The notes beneath the pieces are model-generated. The model did not search any database and was not told the origin of the DNA. It saw only the letters and a list, made by a program, of their open reading frames with translations. From Penelope pileata (taxonomy: Eukaryota > Chordata > Aves > Galliformes > Cracidae), in the NCBI GenBank assembly GCA_013396635.1, contig WBMW01000467.1:558001-622000 (forward strand): 64,000 nt of DNA. The letters are read 5' to 3'. Positions 29,223-41,742 of this stretch are shown here, one piece after another. Both the position numbers and the translations under genes were made by a program. Numbering within the stretch: position 1 is the stretch's first letter; each line of letters opens with the position of its first letter.

Positions 29223-32098
29223 AACACAACCTAAATTCCCCTTCACACATTGTTAGAGTCACTGATACAAAATCCTCTGTTGTATAGCTAAAAAACATGG
29301 GGACAGCTTCCTGAGAAGGAATTAAAGTGTTCTTTTTCTCCTACTGAAAAAGCCTGTATATTATTTTGATTAATAATGTGTCACAGATATGCTTGGCCAG
29401 TCTAACAACATGATGGAATGCTTTTTCCGCTCTAACTAGAGAAAAGTATTCCTGTTCATTGCATGAATTATGACTTCATTTTCCTCTAAAGAACTGGCTT
29501 TGAAATGGGTTTCAGCAACACCTTAGAAACAGTGAAGGCTGGATACTTCTTTTGCTCTCTGGAAGGTTCACTTCTAGCAGGCATCACTCTCAGTGAACAC
29601 TGGAAACAGAATCAGACTTTAAGATGCTTAAAATAACTACGGCTAAAATCCTAAGGAATAGTTGATGTGCCTAAGTAATCTATTTATGTGGAATAATGGT
29701 AAACAGCAAATTTCAGAGATATGTGTACAACTGATGTAGTTAACTACCTTTACAGAATACATGTTGTTAAAGACGTATATTAAACGGTGGAGCTACAGGA
29801 TCCCAATTTATGCTCATTTTGAAATTTTACCTGCAAGTTAAGCAGCAAAGTTCAGTGTTTCTTTTTCTCATTCAGAAATAATTCATTCTTGTTCACAAGG
29901 AACAGAATAGATTCACTGCTGGAGAATCCTAAACTACTGAGTACCATTCTTGTTAACAGCTCCTGCAGCTTATGCGTCTCAGGACTTAATGTAGAAAACA
30001 GCAATGCACACCTAGAAGCAGCTAGTTTATTTAGGATGAGACACAGGCTTTTCCCTTCTCTTCCCTAAACACCAAACACTTTAAAGTTAAAACATTCTGG
30101 CACTTACGTCTCAGTACGGAGAAAAGTAATACTCTTCTCCAAGCAAAACGTTTTGTCTTAGAGAAGTAAATCTTTCTAAGACTCAGCTGTACTCACGAAG
30201 GCTGAATGGAAATGTCCACAATTCAGACTTCTCCACGGACTTTGGCTACAGCTACAGCTTTTAGGGGACTTTCTTTTCCCAGAATTAAATGTATAATCTC
30301 AAAATTCAACTACGCAGGGCCTGTAACCCCCCTGAAATTTGCTAAGATTGAAAATCTTGTGTGGAGAGGACCAAAAGGAATTCATTTGGCTTAAAGGCTT
30401 CTTGCTCAAGCTGTCAGTAATTACTATTTTCTTTCCTTAAAACAAAAAAAAAAAAAAAGAATATCACATTCAGGAAAGTGGATCCTGAATTTGTAAGAGG
30501 ACAAGCTGAAAAGAGAAGTTAAGTGCTTGTGCAAGGAGCCAAACAGTCCCAACATTCTCTTTATTTATGGTAACGTCTCTTGGAATTAAAGAACACCACT
30601 ATAAACGTGTTCAAGGGCACTGTTGTGGAAGCAAGAAGACTACTTCATTCAAAACAAAAATGCCACTATTTTGTTTTCAATTAACTGATCAACATAAATC
30701 TTACTTAACAGCTGGGTATGACTCATCCAGCTCCTGCGGAGAGGACAACTGAGGAGCTCAATTCATGTAAACCTCCTCTTCCTAAGGGCTGTCCCCTGAA
30801 TCCAAAACCAGGCTGGCACAAAGCAAGTAGAGGAACGGACTTTGAAATCCTGCAAATAGATAAAGATTAACTAATGATCATGAGGGACCGGCATGACGTG
30901 ATGCATGCTCCAGGATACAGAACACAGGTGTACTTTTCCTAAAGCTCAGACACAGGGGATGTCCTCTAGCACCTGCTATGGTGACAAGTTACTGAACAGC
31001 TATCAGTGCCTATATAGTGTGTATTTTAACACATCCTATTGCTGTACATACACTATAACGTCCTCACCACGCTAACCACCAGCGTACAATGCAAGGTGCC
31101 CAACAGCCAGCTCAGCAGAAAAAACGCTGGCCTTGCTCGTGTGCCTGCCTGTCCCCAAGGCTGCTGCCCCAACAGCAGGCAACTGCCAGCCAGGAGCGCA
31201 CAGCAGCCACACTCATGGCTTATGTCCTGCAGCTCCTGCAAGGACAAGGCAACTATTAGCAAAAGCTGCAGGTGAGCAGCAGCCAGGTCACATCCTCTTG
31301 CCAGTTTCAGAGCAGTTGAGCCAGCGTCCATTCAGCTGAGGACACCTGGCATTAGCAAGTCCATACACTTAATGTAACAGCTTGAACGGGAACCAGGATT
31401 ACAAAGGCCAACCAAGAAATACAAAGGAAAACTGCAGATGCAACCATCAAGTTCACTTGCAGTTGAATCTCCACACTTCAAAACTTGTTTCCCATGCTTA
31501 GTCGCCCCACTTTTCACTATATAAGCTTCTGTTGGAGTTAATAGGTATTTTACAGACAAAACAAAACTGCATTCTCTTTTTTTCTCTATGTAACTCCCAG
31601 TCAAATCACTTCCAGCACTTCTGTTTCTAATGGAATGACCTGAAAACAGACACTTCCCATATTATCCTCAGAAAAAGACTTCATATTGCTCTCTTCCCCA
31701 TCTTGCTTCCCTGTCTTAATTCCTCACACTATTTTATGTCACTTTTTTTACTACTGAGAAAGTCAGTCATCCTGATGGTGAGACATTAAAAAAAAAAAAC
31801 AAAAAATTGCTTATTGACCTTGAGAAGAGAGTCTTCTTTCATCCTATTACAGCCTGCATTAGCATGCCTCTTAGGAACCTAGCACAAAATGTTATATAAA
31901 CATTGAAGGAAATGCTTGAAAGATACTAAAAGCTATTATTCAGCTTGATATTTTGAAGCAAAATTCCTATTAGATATGCATCCACAAAGACAAAAAGAAA
32001 AGAAAGCTTTAGTGAATCCAGTGAAGCTAATTCTATTTAACGTGCAGGTGACTGTTTTGGACAACTGGACTGCCTGGGTCAAAGCAGGCTCTGTACTA

Positions 32099-32648
32099 TG
32101 AGGGCTGCTCTGAAAGTAATGCCTCCTATTTCATTCTGTTGGCCCACAAGGTCAGAGGCGGATGTTGGTGGGATGGCAGTAGAGGCTGAACCTTCCCACC
32201 AATACCCCATCCCATGTTGTTGTTGTGTGACAGATGGCAGCAGAGGGGCACTCTGACCCAATGGTGTCTGACATGGAAGTGAGGATGAAGCAAAGGTGTG
32301 GCACTGAATTCCTTCATGCATCGAAAAAATGGCACCCATGGACATTCGTCGGCACTTGCTGAATGATGATGGAGATGGAACAGTGGCTGTGAGCACAGTG
32401 AGGGCTGGGTGGTGCCTTTCAGCAGGGGCGACATTGGGTCACCTCCGCTGGTGCAGATTGTTACAAGCACAGCACACAGGCTCTTGTTCATTGCTTTTGA
32501 AAATGCACAGCTAATGGTGGTGACCATGCTGAAAAACAGTGTTTTGTAGCTGAGAATGTGCTCTGTCAGTTAGTGCTACTGTGCTCTTTGTAGCTGTTGT
32601 AGTTTCCATGGAAATAAATTGGAGGCATTACTTTTGGAGCGACCTCTG
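32099..32648 (+). mobile_element. Mariner-type non-autonomous DNA transposon (copy 3)
   Basis: A 550 bp element with clean TA duplications at 32097-32098 and 32649-32650. Left end TGAGGGCTGCTCTGAAAGTA; right end, on the complement, CAGAGGTCGCTCCAAAAGTA. From 32329 the plus strand reads MAPMDIRRHLLN followed by VSTVRAGW, which matches the start of mariner transposases (HTH region, usual form IRRHLLNVYGD...VSTVRRW). There is no D,D(34)D catalytic domain because the rest of the gene is deleted. Overlapping open frames on the minus strand are shadows of this element. Confidence 0.9.
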
Positions 32649-35600
32649 TAGAAGCCTGTGTAAACCAGGTGTGACAAAGTATAAGGCTTATTTCCTTCTT
32701 GTGGAATTTCAAGGCAGCAAACAGCCCAGCTTGCAATCAAAACATACAGCATTTCAGATAAATATTTTTACTGATTTCAGCCCATATCAAACGGGGATTT
32801 TGTTACAGAACTCTCATATATGCCACATTTTATTTTGGCTTATGTTTCACTTTCTCCCACATGGCTATAAATTAATAAATTAATAATAAATGAATTAATC
32901 AGTGCTCCTCCAGTACACACCGATAACAAACTGCCATAACAGAGCAGGCCACAACAGCGGGAGAAGTCTTTCTTATGGCTCCAACACACATCAACAAGGA
33001 AGGAACAAGAAGAAAAATTATCCACCTATCTATCCTATCCTATCTAGCAATGTCAGCTAGAGTGTGATGGAAGCCAAAATGCTTCTCGTTACATTAACAG
33101 ACGGCATTCAGGAATTACCTTTCTGTCACCTTACATGAACAGAAAATAACACACAGATAATAATAACCCATGGAAATATAGTTTAGAAATACAGATGTAC
33201 TACAGTTCTTCTGCTTAGCCTCTCAGCAATCCTAGTAATAAAAAGCAGCATCCAAGCAAACTGCATGCAGTGTCACTCATCAAGCCATTTAGTACAGAAT
33301 TCACTTGCATGACTTGTCTTTTCTTTTTTTTTTTTAAATCTAAGCTGAAAACTCAGTCCACAAAGATAACAGATACTTCCACAGGCCTGAAACAGATCCG
33401 TTCAAGTAAAATGCAGTATAAGTAAGTTTTAGCATTTGCCATAAGGCTGACTGAAGCCTGGCTTTCTAGATTTTTACGGGAAACCTTTGTTGTATTTGGC
33501 AGCCATTCTCTTGTGGAGCTGTCAGGATTTTTTTTCTCTACAGATGCAGTTGCTCAATGGAGGAAGAAAATTATGCTGAAAAAGTCAGTTGCAGATACTT
33601 CAGCTATTTTACTTTGGCAGCCTAGATTATTTTGGATATTACAAAACCTACACATCTTCTCAAAGATTATTTAACACTGCAAAGTAACCTTTGGTCCTGC
33701 TCCTCTGCCCTTCGAGTTACTTCAGAGTGCAGATTTCACAGCAGTCATTATGTGGCTGACAAACAACACATTCTGTACGGAAAGTGAGTATTTATCAAAA
33801 TCCCTACAGTGCCAGGCAAGTACTTCACCATGTACGAGACAAAGCATTTCTGAGTCCTTTTTCTCCTCCATGGAGAAGGGACTGGAAGCACTGCAGTAAC
33901 AATATTCCTGGTCTCTGGGGAAAGGGTGGGCCTCAGATTGCTCAACAGCAAAGTCTGCTGGCTGACCAGAGAGAAGACTTGAAAGGCTCTGGCAGGAGCT
34001 CTGTCTGGCCTTCCACAGCCAGTCACAGCGAGTTCTCCCAAATGATGACAGCTGCAGAAGCAAAATATTTACCCGTAAGTGCCATTCTCAAATAAAATAT
34101 TATTTAATCATCTTAGGGAATACCAGCATAATGTTAATAAAACTGCTAAGAGTTGGCACACGACAGAATCAGATTGTAATTACAGGATTTTAGATACCAT
34201 GATGCCAATTAAAAAGGCAGAACAGCAGGATACACCATCCCCTAGTTTGTGGAAGGTGTTAGGGACGTTTTCTTACAGAGAAGAAATTGCAAGGGAGCAT
34301 CAGTTTCTTCAGTTCTGATATTTACCAAGAAACTACACAAAAAGAAAATAGTTTGGCAATGAAAAAGTTTGTTCTAAGCAGAAAACAAACAACAGCAGCA
34401 CAATAAAGACAAAGGGCTTCAGAAAATAATGTTTACAATCATTTTACTGCAGTATGAACAGCACTGAAGACAATGCAATACCTGTCATGGAGCTTAATGT
34501 GAAACTACACAGAATGTATGACAAGAACTGACAGCAATTACCTTCAAACTAGGTGGAATTAAAGCTGAAGTAGCGAGGTCAAACTGACGTCTGCCACACA
34601 AACTGCAATAGCTTGAGGATGCATTAATTTGCCCAAAGCACAACATGAATTAACTACATAATCAAAATAGGGGAATCCACTGAAACTAAAGGGAGAGAAA
34701 TGGAACTAGCGCAAATAACCAAATAATTCTAATTTATAATTAAAAATAAAGGGAAGAAAGGATTTAGAAAAACAGCTATCTCAGGAAGATTTTCTCAAAG
34801 GAATAACACGTATGGAAAACTAGGTAGACCACACTGACATTTATTTTAGCACACTGACTGGAGAATCTTAACTGGCACAAACTGCCCCAGATGTCCTGAA
34901 GTAGCACAGTCTGAGGTGATTACTCATAAAACCAAGACATTTTAATCCAACAGTAAGAAAGCAGCACTAGATTAAGTATAATTCAGAATGGGAAACTGAC
35001 TTGGTGTTCATGAACATCAAGGGGCCCCAACTGAGTGTTTTGGTTCTGCAGAGCGCGTTTGCCCTCACCTCCATTTAAATGAATTCTAAGTTGCACCAGC
35101 CACCCAGTAAATTCAACCAGCACTGCAATTGCCAAGAGTGGGTTTCTCCTACAGCATTCCAGAGCAGATGCAACAGAAACACAGTCTCCAACAACCCCAC
35201 GTCCTTCCTGCAGGAATACATTTCAAGGCTGTCCTGAAAGAAAGCTGAATTTCATGCGAGTACTCATGGTGGGATCCTTTAATTTGGCCTGCCACCATTT
35301 GAAGACAGCAAATGATGTCGCTACTTCTGCCTGCAAAAATGTGACACTATCCTTTTAGTCCATCAGAACAGAACCCTCCCTCTCAATCATAAATCAGCAG
35401 GAGTGCACTACTCCTACTACAGACCAGCTTCCAAGTTGCAGTAAATTAACTTTGGGAAAGGGCACATAAAGGATGTAGTGGATTAATACATGCCTACCGT
35501 TTTATAGGATCATTTAGTTAGAATTAGTGCCTAAGAATTAATACTTTAGAAAGAGTCTGGCATGCAGCAGGACAACTGAGCTACAGTGCCTGGGACCTGC

Positions 35601-38600
35601 AGGAGAGCAATCTGCACTGTGTGCTTCAACAGCTCCCACATCCACCTAAGCCTGCTTAAGCGTGTGTAAGGTGGGAGATACTCTCCTGTTAACTGACGTT
35701 TGTCAGCCCAGTCTATGTTAAAACACAGTTCCAATCCGTGATGACTGATTTGTTTCTAATGGTGTAAAAAGGCACTGTTCATATTTTTTCACGGTTTGAG
35801 GTGTTTTTATTGTTTTCCTCCTGGTATTTAAAAAGTAGTAGTTACTCAGAAAAAGAAAAATATTGTGCATTAAAAGACACCACACAACACTGAAATACAC
35901 AGTAAATTTGGACTCCCTCTCCTCTCTCCAGTGTTGTTCTCAGGGGAGATCATAGTAACTTGTAACACCTGGCAACAAAACAGTTTTCCACACTATAAAA
36001 CTCAAAAAAAAATCCACCCATCAGCTGCAAGAAGAAAGTCCTTACCAATAGGCATCCGAACTTGGCTCTTTGGAAAGAATGTGGAAAACTGAGTTTTACC
36101 TCAGCTTGAATGTACTTCTAACCCAGAGTCCTGCTGGCACTGCTCAGCTCAGAGGCCTGTAACAGGGAAGGACACGTCCCCGCCAGACGAGCATCAACAC
36201 CTGTTAGGCAAATGCCAAGGCATGAAAGAAACGTTTGTGCAGAACACAGGAAGAAAGCAGAGGATACATTTCTCATGAGAAATAGGTGTGAAAGGGAACA
36301 ACAACAACAAAAAAGCAACAGTTAAACTTTATTAATTGCAATATCAGAAGAGGGGAGGGAAGTGTGTCCTCATCTGGCATTATACGACAAGCTGGGACAG
36401 AACAACCAGTTCTGAGGCATCACCCCCACTGATTTCTTCCATCAGTCCCCGAGGCCCCTTTCACAGTTTTCTCTCACGCTGAAGACAGTGATCTCCATGG
36501 AATCTTTTTTAAAGAATTAAAGAATATACTGAAAAAGTAAGCATCTTACAGCTTCTTTCTGAATTGCTCCTCAGAAAGCAGTAGAGAAAGTTAATCCTAA
36601 TGAACTAATGCTAAAAAGTTCAATTTTTCTCCATGAGTTCCAACTTTTTACAATGAGACTTCTCACAACAACACTAAAAGCTCCCTGCAGACCACAGCAT
36701 CCCTGGTTCGCTTCCCCCAATCGCTGGGCACAGCCCACTGCTGGGCCCCGTGGCTGCTGCTGTCAGCAGGAATGGGATGGGATTTAAGAAGGACTGAGTG
36801 ATTATCAGCAGTAAGGAAGCACCACAAGTCAGATGAAAAGAGAACAGTACAGCTTGCAATCTGTTGCTTTGTGGTTGGAAATGGAGTTGGAGCAGGGGAA
36901 TACTGTTTACACACAGCAATGCACAGCCACAGCTGCTTTGTATCACAGGAAAGGCTGTGAACATTTGTTGGAGTACAAGCACAGAGTTAAATGTTACTGT
37001 TGGTTTCATTTCCATAGAAAGAAGAGACTCTTAACACTGAATTGCCCTGAAAATGAAATACGCTCCCCCTTTTCTCATTGTTAAAAAAAAAAAAAAAAAT
37101 TAAAATCAAGAAATGCATGAAATTGGAAGAAGTTTCAGTGAATTTCACACTGGCAGATTCTAACATGAATTCTCTATTTTGTTTGCTTATAAGGCTTCTC
37201 ACCACATCGTTACCTCCCCAATGGGTAACTGATATCTCAGCATTAAGTACTGGTAAAAGAAAAATCCCAACCAGCTCTATCCACAAAGTGAGTGTATTTC
37301 AAAATGTTAGAACTTTAGTGGTCAGCATGTCCAAGACACTGAAAGAACTTATAAAAGAAAACTGTTATGGGATGACATTATAATCAAGAACACCATAGTA
37401 GGAAATATTTTCATAACCTCCAAAAAAGAACCATATGGTCAAAATATGGAACTGAAAACACACTAATTACTCCATTTCACAGTTCAGCAGAGACCAAAGC
37501 CTATAAAGAGATGTTTGGTTGCCTTAAGAACCATTATCATCATTCACATTTCAATTGACAAAACCTGCCAGTATTTTTGCTTGCTGTACACTAGCTAAGT
37601 CCCTCATTTTAAAGATGCCTCAAAACAAAACTTCTTTGGAAAAAAATAAGTAGTCCACATGATTTGTACACATTCATAAATAAAAAATACTAGCTGAAAT
37701 TATTTCTAGATGGTGTTTTGCACCAGGAGGTGCTCGTCTGCTATGATCTCAGTACGAAGGGCACTCAGATGCTGTCAGGTATCATTCAAAACGCTGCTTA
37801 GGACAAACACGATAGAAGGACAGAACAGTACAGAGAGGTCCCTTTGGATGGTGGGAGCCCCAGGCGGTGCAGCGTGCTGGGAAACACTGCCCCTAGCAGA
37901 GATTCTCCCCATGTACTCATTCAAGCTACTACACGATTTTGCTGTTCTAAAGCTACTCTGTTCTTCATTTCCACTGCCAGACAGAAGGGATGCTCACACA
38001 AGAATGTGGTGCTGCTCTCCTAGATAAAGGCAAGGCCACACAATCACCTGTAGGTCGCTCAGCTGCAATTTGCTGACTGGGCACATCCTGCAGCACAGCA
38101 TCACTGACCCCTTGATCCAGCCAGGAGCACTACATGTTGCAACAGTTACAGCGAGTATTTGCAGTTTAATTCTTCCTACACTTTCTCCTTGTGATGACTT
38201 ATTGACGTCTTCATGGTCTCAGACAAGATGCTATCACCTGTTGAACACTAAGGAAACAGAGCACTTGTATGACTGAATCATGTGTGGCACTCAGTTTTTG
38301 CCTTCCCTCTGACCATGGCAGATACAGTGGCAGAAAGCAAAAGCGCTGCTTGTGGGAAGGCTGGGCTGGAACAGGGATCTCTATGGGACGTCCCAATTCG
38401 AGCACTTTCACTTTCCTGCTACGCTGGGCTTTAAATACTCAGATCTCAGTGCTGCAGTCATTCTTCTAGCACCCTCTAGTGTTCACAGCAGCTATGAAGG
38501 GCACGATGTCATCGTCCAAATCTGTTTAAAGAACTCCTCCAACTTGAAAACTACTGATTTACTCCACTGTAGGAGCTTCCCAAAACATTGTGTCCCTATT

Positions 38601-41059
38601 CCATATTTAATTCCAAACTGTTGTTTTATATTTTCTTTCAGTAAGGAAATGAAATCCTAGTTTTCACACAGCACAAAAAGGAAAACAGCCCTAATAAATG
38701 AAATAATCCTTGAAGTATTCACTTTTCCTTCCAAGAATAGTTTATCTTCAAATAAATATTTCTCAAACCGGAAATTAACAAATGAATTTGCTGTATTTGT
38801 TCTAAGTAAAGTTACACACACAAAACTGCAGTCCGTCACTCAATGGATCATACATCAGCGTACAAAGTACAGAACTATCAGAGATCACGAAGACTGCAAG
38901 GTGTAAGTTTCTCTTCTGCTCTTTGCAAACCACAAGCTAGTGGATGAAAAAAAAAAAGAAACACAAGACCAGGCACTATCAGCTACATCTTCCTATGATT
39001 TTGATTTATGGCAAAAAGACATCCGAAACCAACACTGAGTTTGCAAGCAGCAGATCCAATGCTGAGGTGTGATAGATATCTCGCCCTCACGCTCCAACTT
39101 CCAGGCAGCGTGCAGGCTACAAGAAGCCAACTCTCAGCACTCCTCAGCAGAGAGAAGCACCGAGCTGGGCATTCTACTAAGTAGCACAACTGAATAAAGT
39201 GAGTTTTCAAAAAAGCAAGAAATCTGCTGACTAGTAAGTGGAATGCAAAACCATTATTTCCAGAGTTTTTGCCCTAACCTGTATTACTGACTTCATGCAT
39301 CAGAATGATGCATTACACCCTGCCTTAAGTGACCGCCACTCTGCTCACCGGCGGTCAGGGCTGTTTGTTCCTGAACACCCGGCCACTGTGCTACTACCAT
39401 GGACCTCGGTGCTGATGTAGCAAGTTTGCAAACAGTTAACAAATTTACAATCCAGACACAGTAGGCAAACAGAAGTAGCAATATTTGTTTATAATTTGCC
39501 TCTTTGCCTTAAAAGGTTTGCATCAAAGTTGTAACAAACAGAAAACTAGTTACATTTTAATCTACAGTATTTATTTTTAGAGTTGCCGAACAGCAAAGGC
39601 ATTTTCTCCAGCTGGTTTATCGAGATTTTCAGTCACATGGGGAATGCTGAACACAGGTGACAAATCTTTGTAGGGAGTATTTGCTCGATTCGCTGCAGGA
39701 CACACACAACAGAACCGTATCGTGTAGTACTTTATTCTGAAGGAGTAACCACCACACTGAATGCACCACAGTTCTTAACAGAACCAAGATATTCCTACAG
39801 AAAAGACAAAAGCAGATTTCTTTGGCCTTGCACAGACAGACACACAAATTTAATATACCATGTGTAAACTTAAAAGAACTACAAAACCACACAAAGGCCC
39901 CACTTCAACCAAGTGGGGAAGGAAAAGAAAAAAAAACACAGCTGAGATTGGTTTTGCTCCTCACTCACTTGAATACCACAAACCAGATACTTCTGGCATC
40001 TCTTACTCCCTGAATCTCCCCAAAATTCTGAAGATCTGTTCTAGCTGTTTACATGCCTGTTTGTATGTATAAATCTGTGCACCAAGCCAGGTTTTTGGCA
40101 CTTAAAAATACAGAGTACAACACTCAACAAACAGGCTAGATGCCATGGATTTAACAGAGAGACACTAAAAACCTCTTACAGGACTCCCAAAGAACTTATG
40201 GCAATCACTTTCACTTGGAACACAAAAATCTTTCACTTTTTATCTTTTAAATGAAACCCTGGGAAAATACTGTTAGCGGCTTCATGAAGTGAGACCTGAA
40301 CACGAGTACACAGCCATTAAATAAGGGACAAGGCTTCCAGGATCCATTTTTTTTTTTACTCATAACATGGTAGTAGAAAGACTTCCAAACGGGTGAAAAA
40401 TGCATCAGTGCAAGGCACAAAAGCAGGAGGAAAGGGCAGAAAGAGAACACCTGGGATGGGAGAGGCAGGAGCAGCAAGGCACCAGCACAGAACATAGACC
40501 CCACAGCACAGTGCTCTCAGCACAGGGCTGCCCCAGCCCAGCAGCACAGCTCGGTCTCTCTTCACCACACCAAGGATGGGGACCCAGCAACGCAGTCACA
40601 ATTTATGCCATTTGAGGAGCACAGGACCATTTGGTAGCTCTGACGCACACGTTTTCATCTGTAGGTACAGCACCTATTGCTCGAAGGAATGCTGCCCACA
40701 CACACAAGCACAACCCTGGACATGCGTTGCAGTGACCCGGACCATGTCACTATGGTACACCTGGTGCCCACCACCGTAGTTTGGTGGCTTTCGGGAGTCC
40801 CGTGCAGCTTCTCATTTGATTTCTTCAGAGCTTACAGTTGATTTCTTAAAATGATGAAGTTACATTTCTTAATACACATTAAATAACAAAAACATACACG
40901 TCAGGATGACTTTTTCCCTCAGCAAGGAGAGCCTCACGCAGACCAGCCCTCTGGGCAAGCTCGGGAGCAGCAAGGTGCCTTTTGCCATGCACGGAACCAC
41001 ACGGACTGCACCAGAGGCGCAGCACACACTGCCGGCAGGCAGAACCAGCACTTCTTCAG
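32649..41059. other. Gene-poor region upstream of WDR75
   Basis: No gene recognised. Short open frames of 60-113 codons overlap one another on both strands (for example 33722-34095, 36663-37015, 40247-40615). GC content rises toward 41 kb. A possible acceptor at 33725 and donor at 34075 bracket a 349 bp block, but its plus frames contain stops, so any exon there would be non-coding. Confidence 0.5.
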
Positions 41060-41543
41060 GGGCTCTAACGCTATGTTTCTCCCCGCGGTGATGCTGTGCC
41101 CTCCCCCGGTGCCCGCACCGCAGCTCTGCTCCCAGCGGACGCACCCGCCCCGTCCCACCGCCCGGGTACTGCGGGTGACGAACGCCGCCCCGGGTCGCTC
41201 CGCCCCGGCCAACTGCGGGATGAGCACTGCCCGTCCCCCGGAGCTGTTTAGCTCGGGCTGCTGGAGCTGAAGGCGTACCAGAGATAGGTTCAGCAGAGCC
41301 AGCAGCGGTCGCTGTACAGGAGCTGCGCGCACCGCTCCCCTCGTCCCACAGCGCCAGCCCGCCCAGCCTCCCCTCACACGGCGACGGCCGTTAACGGTCG
41401 CAGCGCGCGCAGCCCGCCCTCGGCACGCGCAGTCCCGGCACGCGCCGCCCTGCCCCACGCGGGCACCAGCGCCAAGCTCGCAGCAGCCCCACGCGGGCAG
41501 CAGCGCGTGCAGGCACCAGCGCCGTGCGGCAGCGGGCGGGGCC

Positions 41544-41546
41544 NNN
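41544..41546. other. Assembly gap (NNN) hiding WDR75 exon 1
   Basis: A three-base placeholder in extreme GC context, 66 bases before the exon 2 acceptor. No sequence on either side encodes the conserved WDR75 N-terminus and the 270 bases before exon 2 contain no ATG. The true gap is therefore probably larger than three bases. Confidence 0.8.
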
Positions 41547-41612
41547 GCTCGGGTTGGGGCTCGGGCTCGCCCCGCGGGGACGCGCGGCCCTCACGGCTCT
41601 CCTCCCCGGCAG

Positions 41613-41742
41613 GTTCCTGCTGTGCGCCTCCGGAGACTTCGTGAAGATGTACAGCGTGGGCACCGAGGAGCTGGTGCAGCTGCTGCGAGGCCACAGCGAC
41701 CTGGTGACGGGCGTGCGGCTCGCCCCGCACAACCCGCTGCAG
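41613..41742 (+). CDS. WDR75: WDR75 exon 2
   Basis: Acceptor CTCCTCCCCGGCAG; enters with the third base of a codon and leaves in phase 0 at CAG|GTGGGG. It encodes ASGDFVKMYSVGTEELVQ and GHSDLVTGV, the first clear propeller blade. It is GC-rich because it lies inside the CpG island. Confidence 0.93.

Larger units (their letters stand above)
19626..32098. other. Long gene-poor region
   Basis: No gene recognised over about 12.5 kb. Contents seen: an AT/TACA-type low-complexity stretch near 19905-19986, A/GAAA simple repeats at 21308-21345, about 22181-22215 and 29171-29222, A tracts such as 24841-24859, and one exon-like open block at 21585-21861 listed separately. A minus-strand frame of 169 codons (24655-25164) runs through a poly-A-derived Phe stretch and has no visible domain. 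Confidence 0.5.

Noticed and set aside
31053..31331. Minus-strand ATG frame of 92 codons with a hydrophobic, Leu-rich translation
   Set aside because: Looks signal-peptide-like, but there is no conserved domain or supporting gene structure, and opposite-strand frames are equally open.
32079..32527. Overlapping minus-strand frames of 105 and 133 codons
   Set aside because: They lie inside mariner copy 3, and similar frames recur in the other two copies, so they are shadows of the transposon.
33726..34074. Block between a pyrimidine-rich acceptor and a GTAAGT donor
   Set aside because: The plus frames contain stops and the minus frames are unsupported; at most a non-coding exon, not enough to annotate.
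39331..39356. Hairpin GACCGCC...GGCGGTC with a 12-base loop
   Set aside because: A perfect 7-base stem, but such stems are frequent by chance and there is no RNA gene context.
40934..41458. Minus-strand 174-codon frame across the CpG island
   Set aside because: Ala/Arg/Gly-rich translation caused by scarce stop codons in GC-rich DNA; no conserved motif and no expected gene there.
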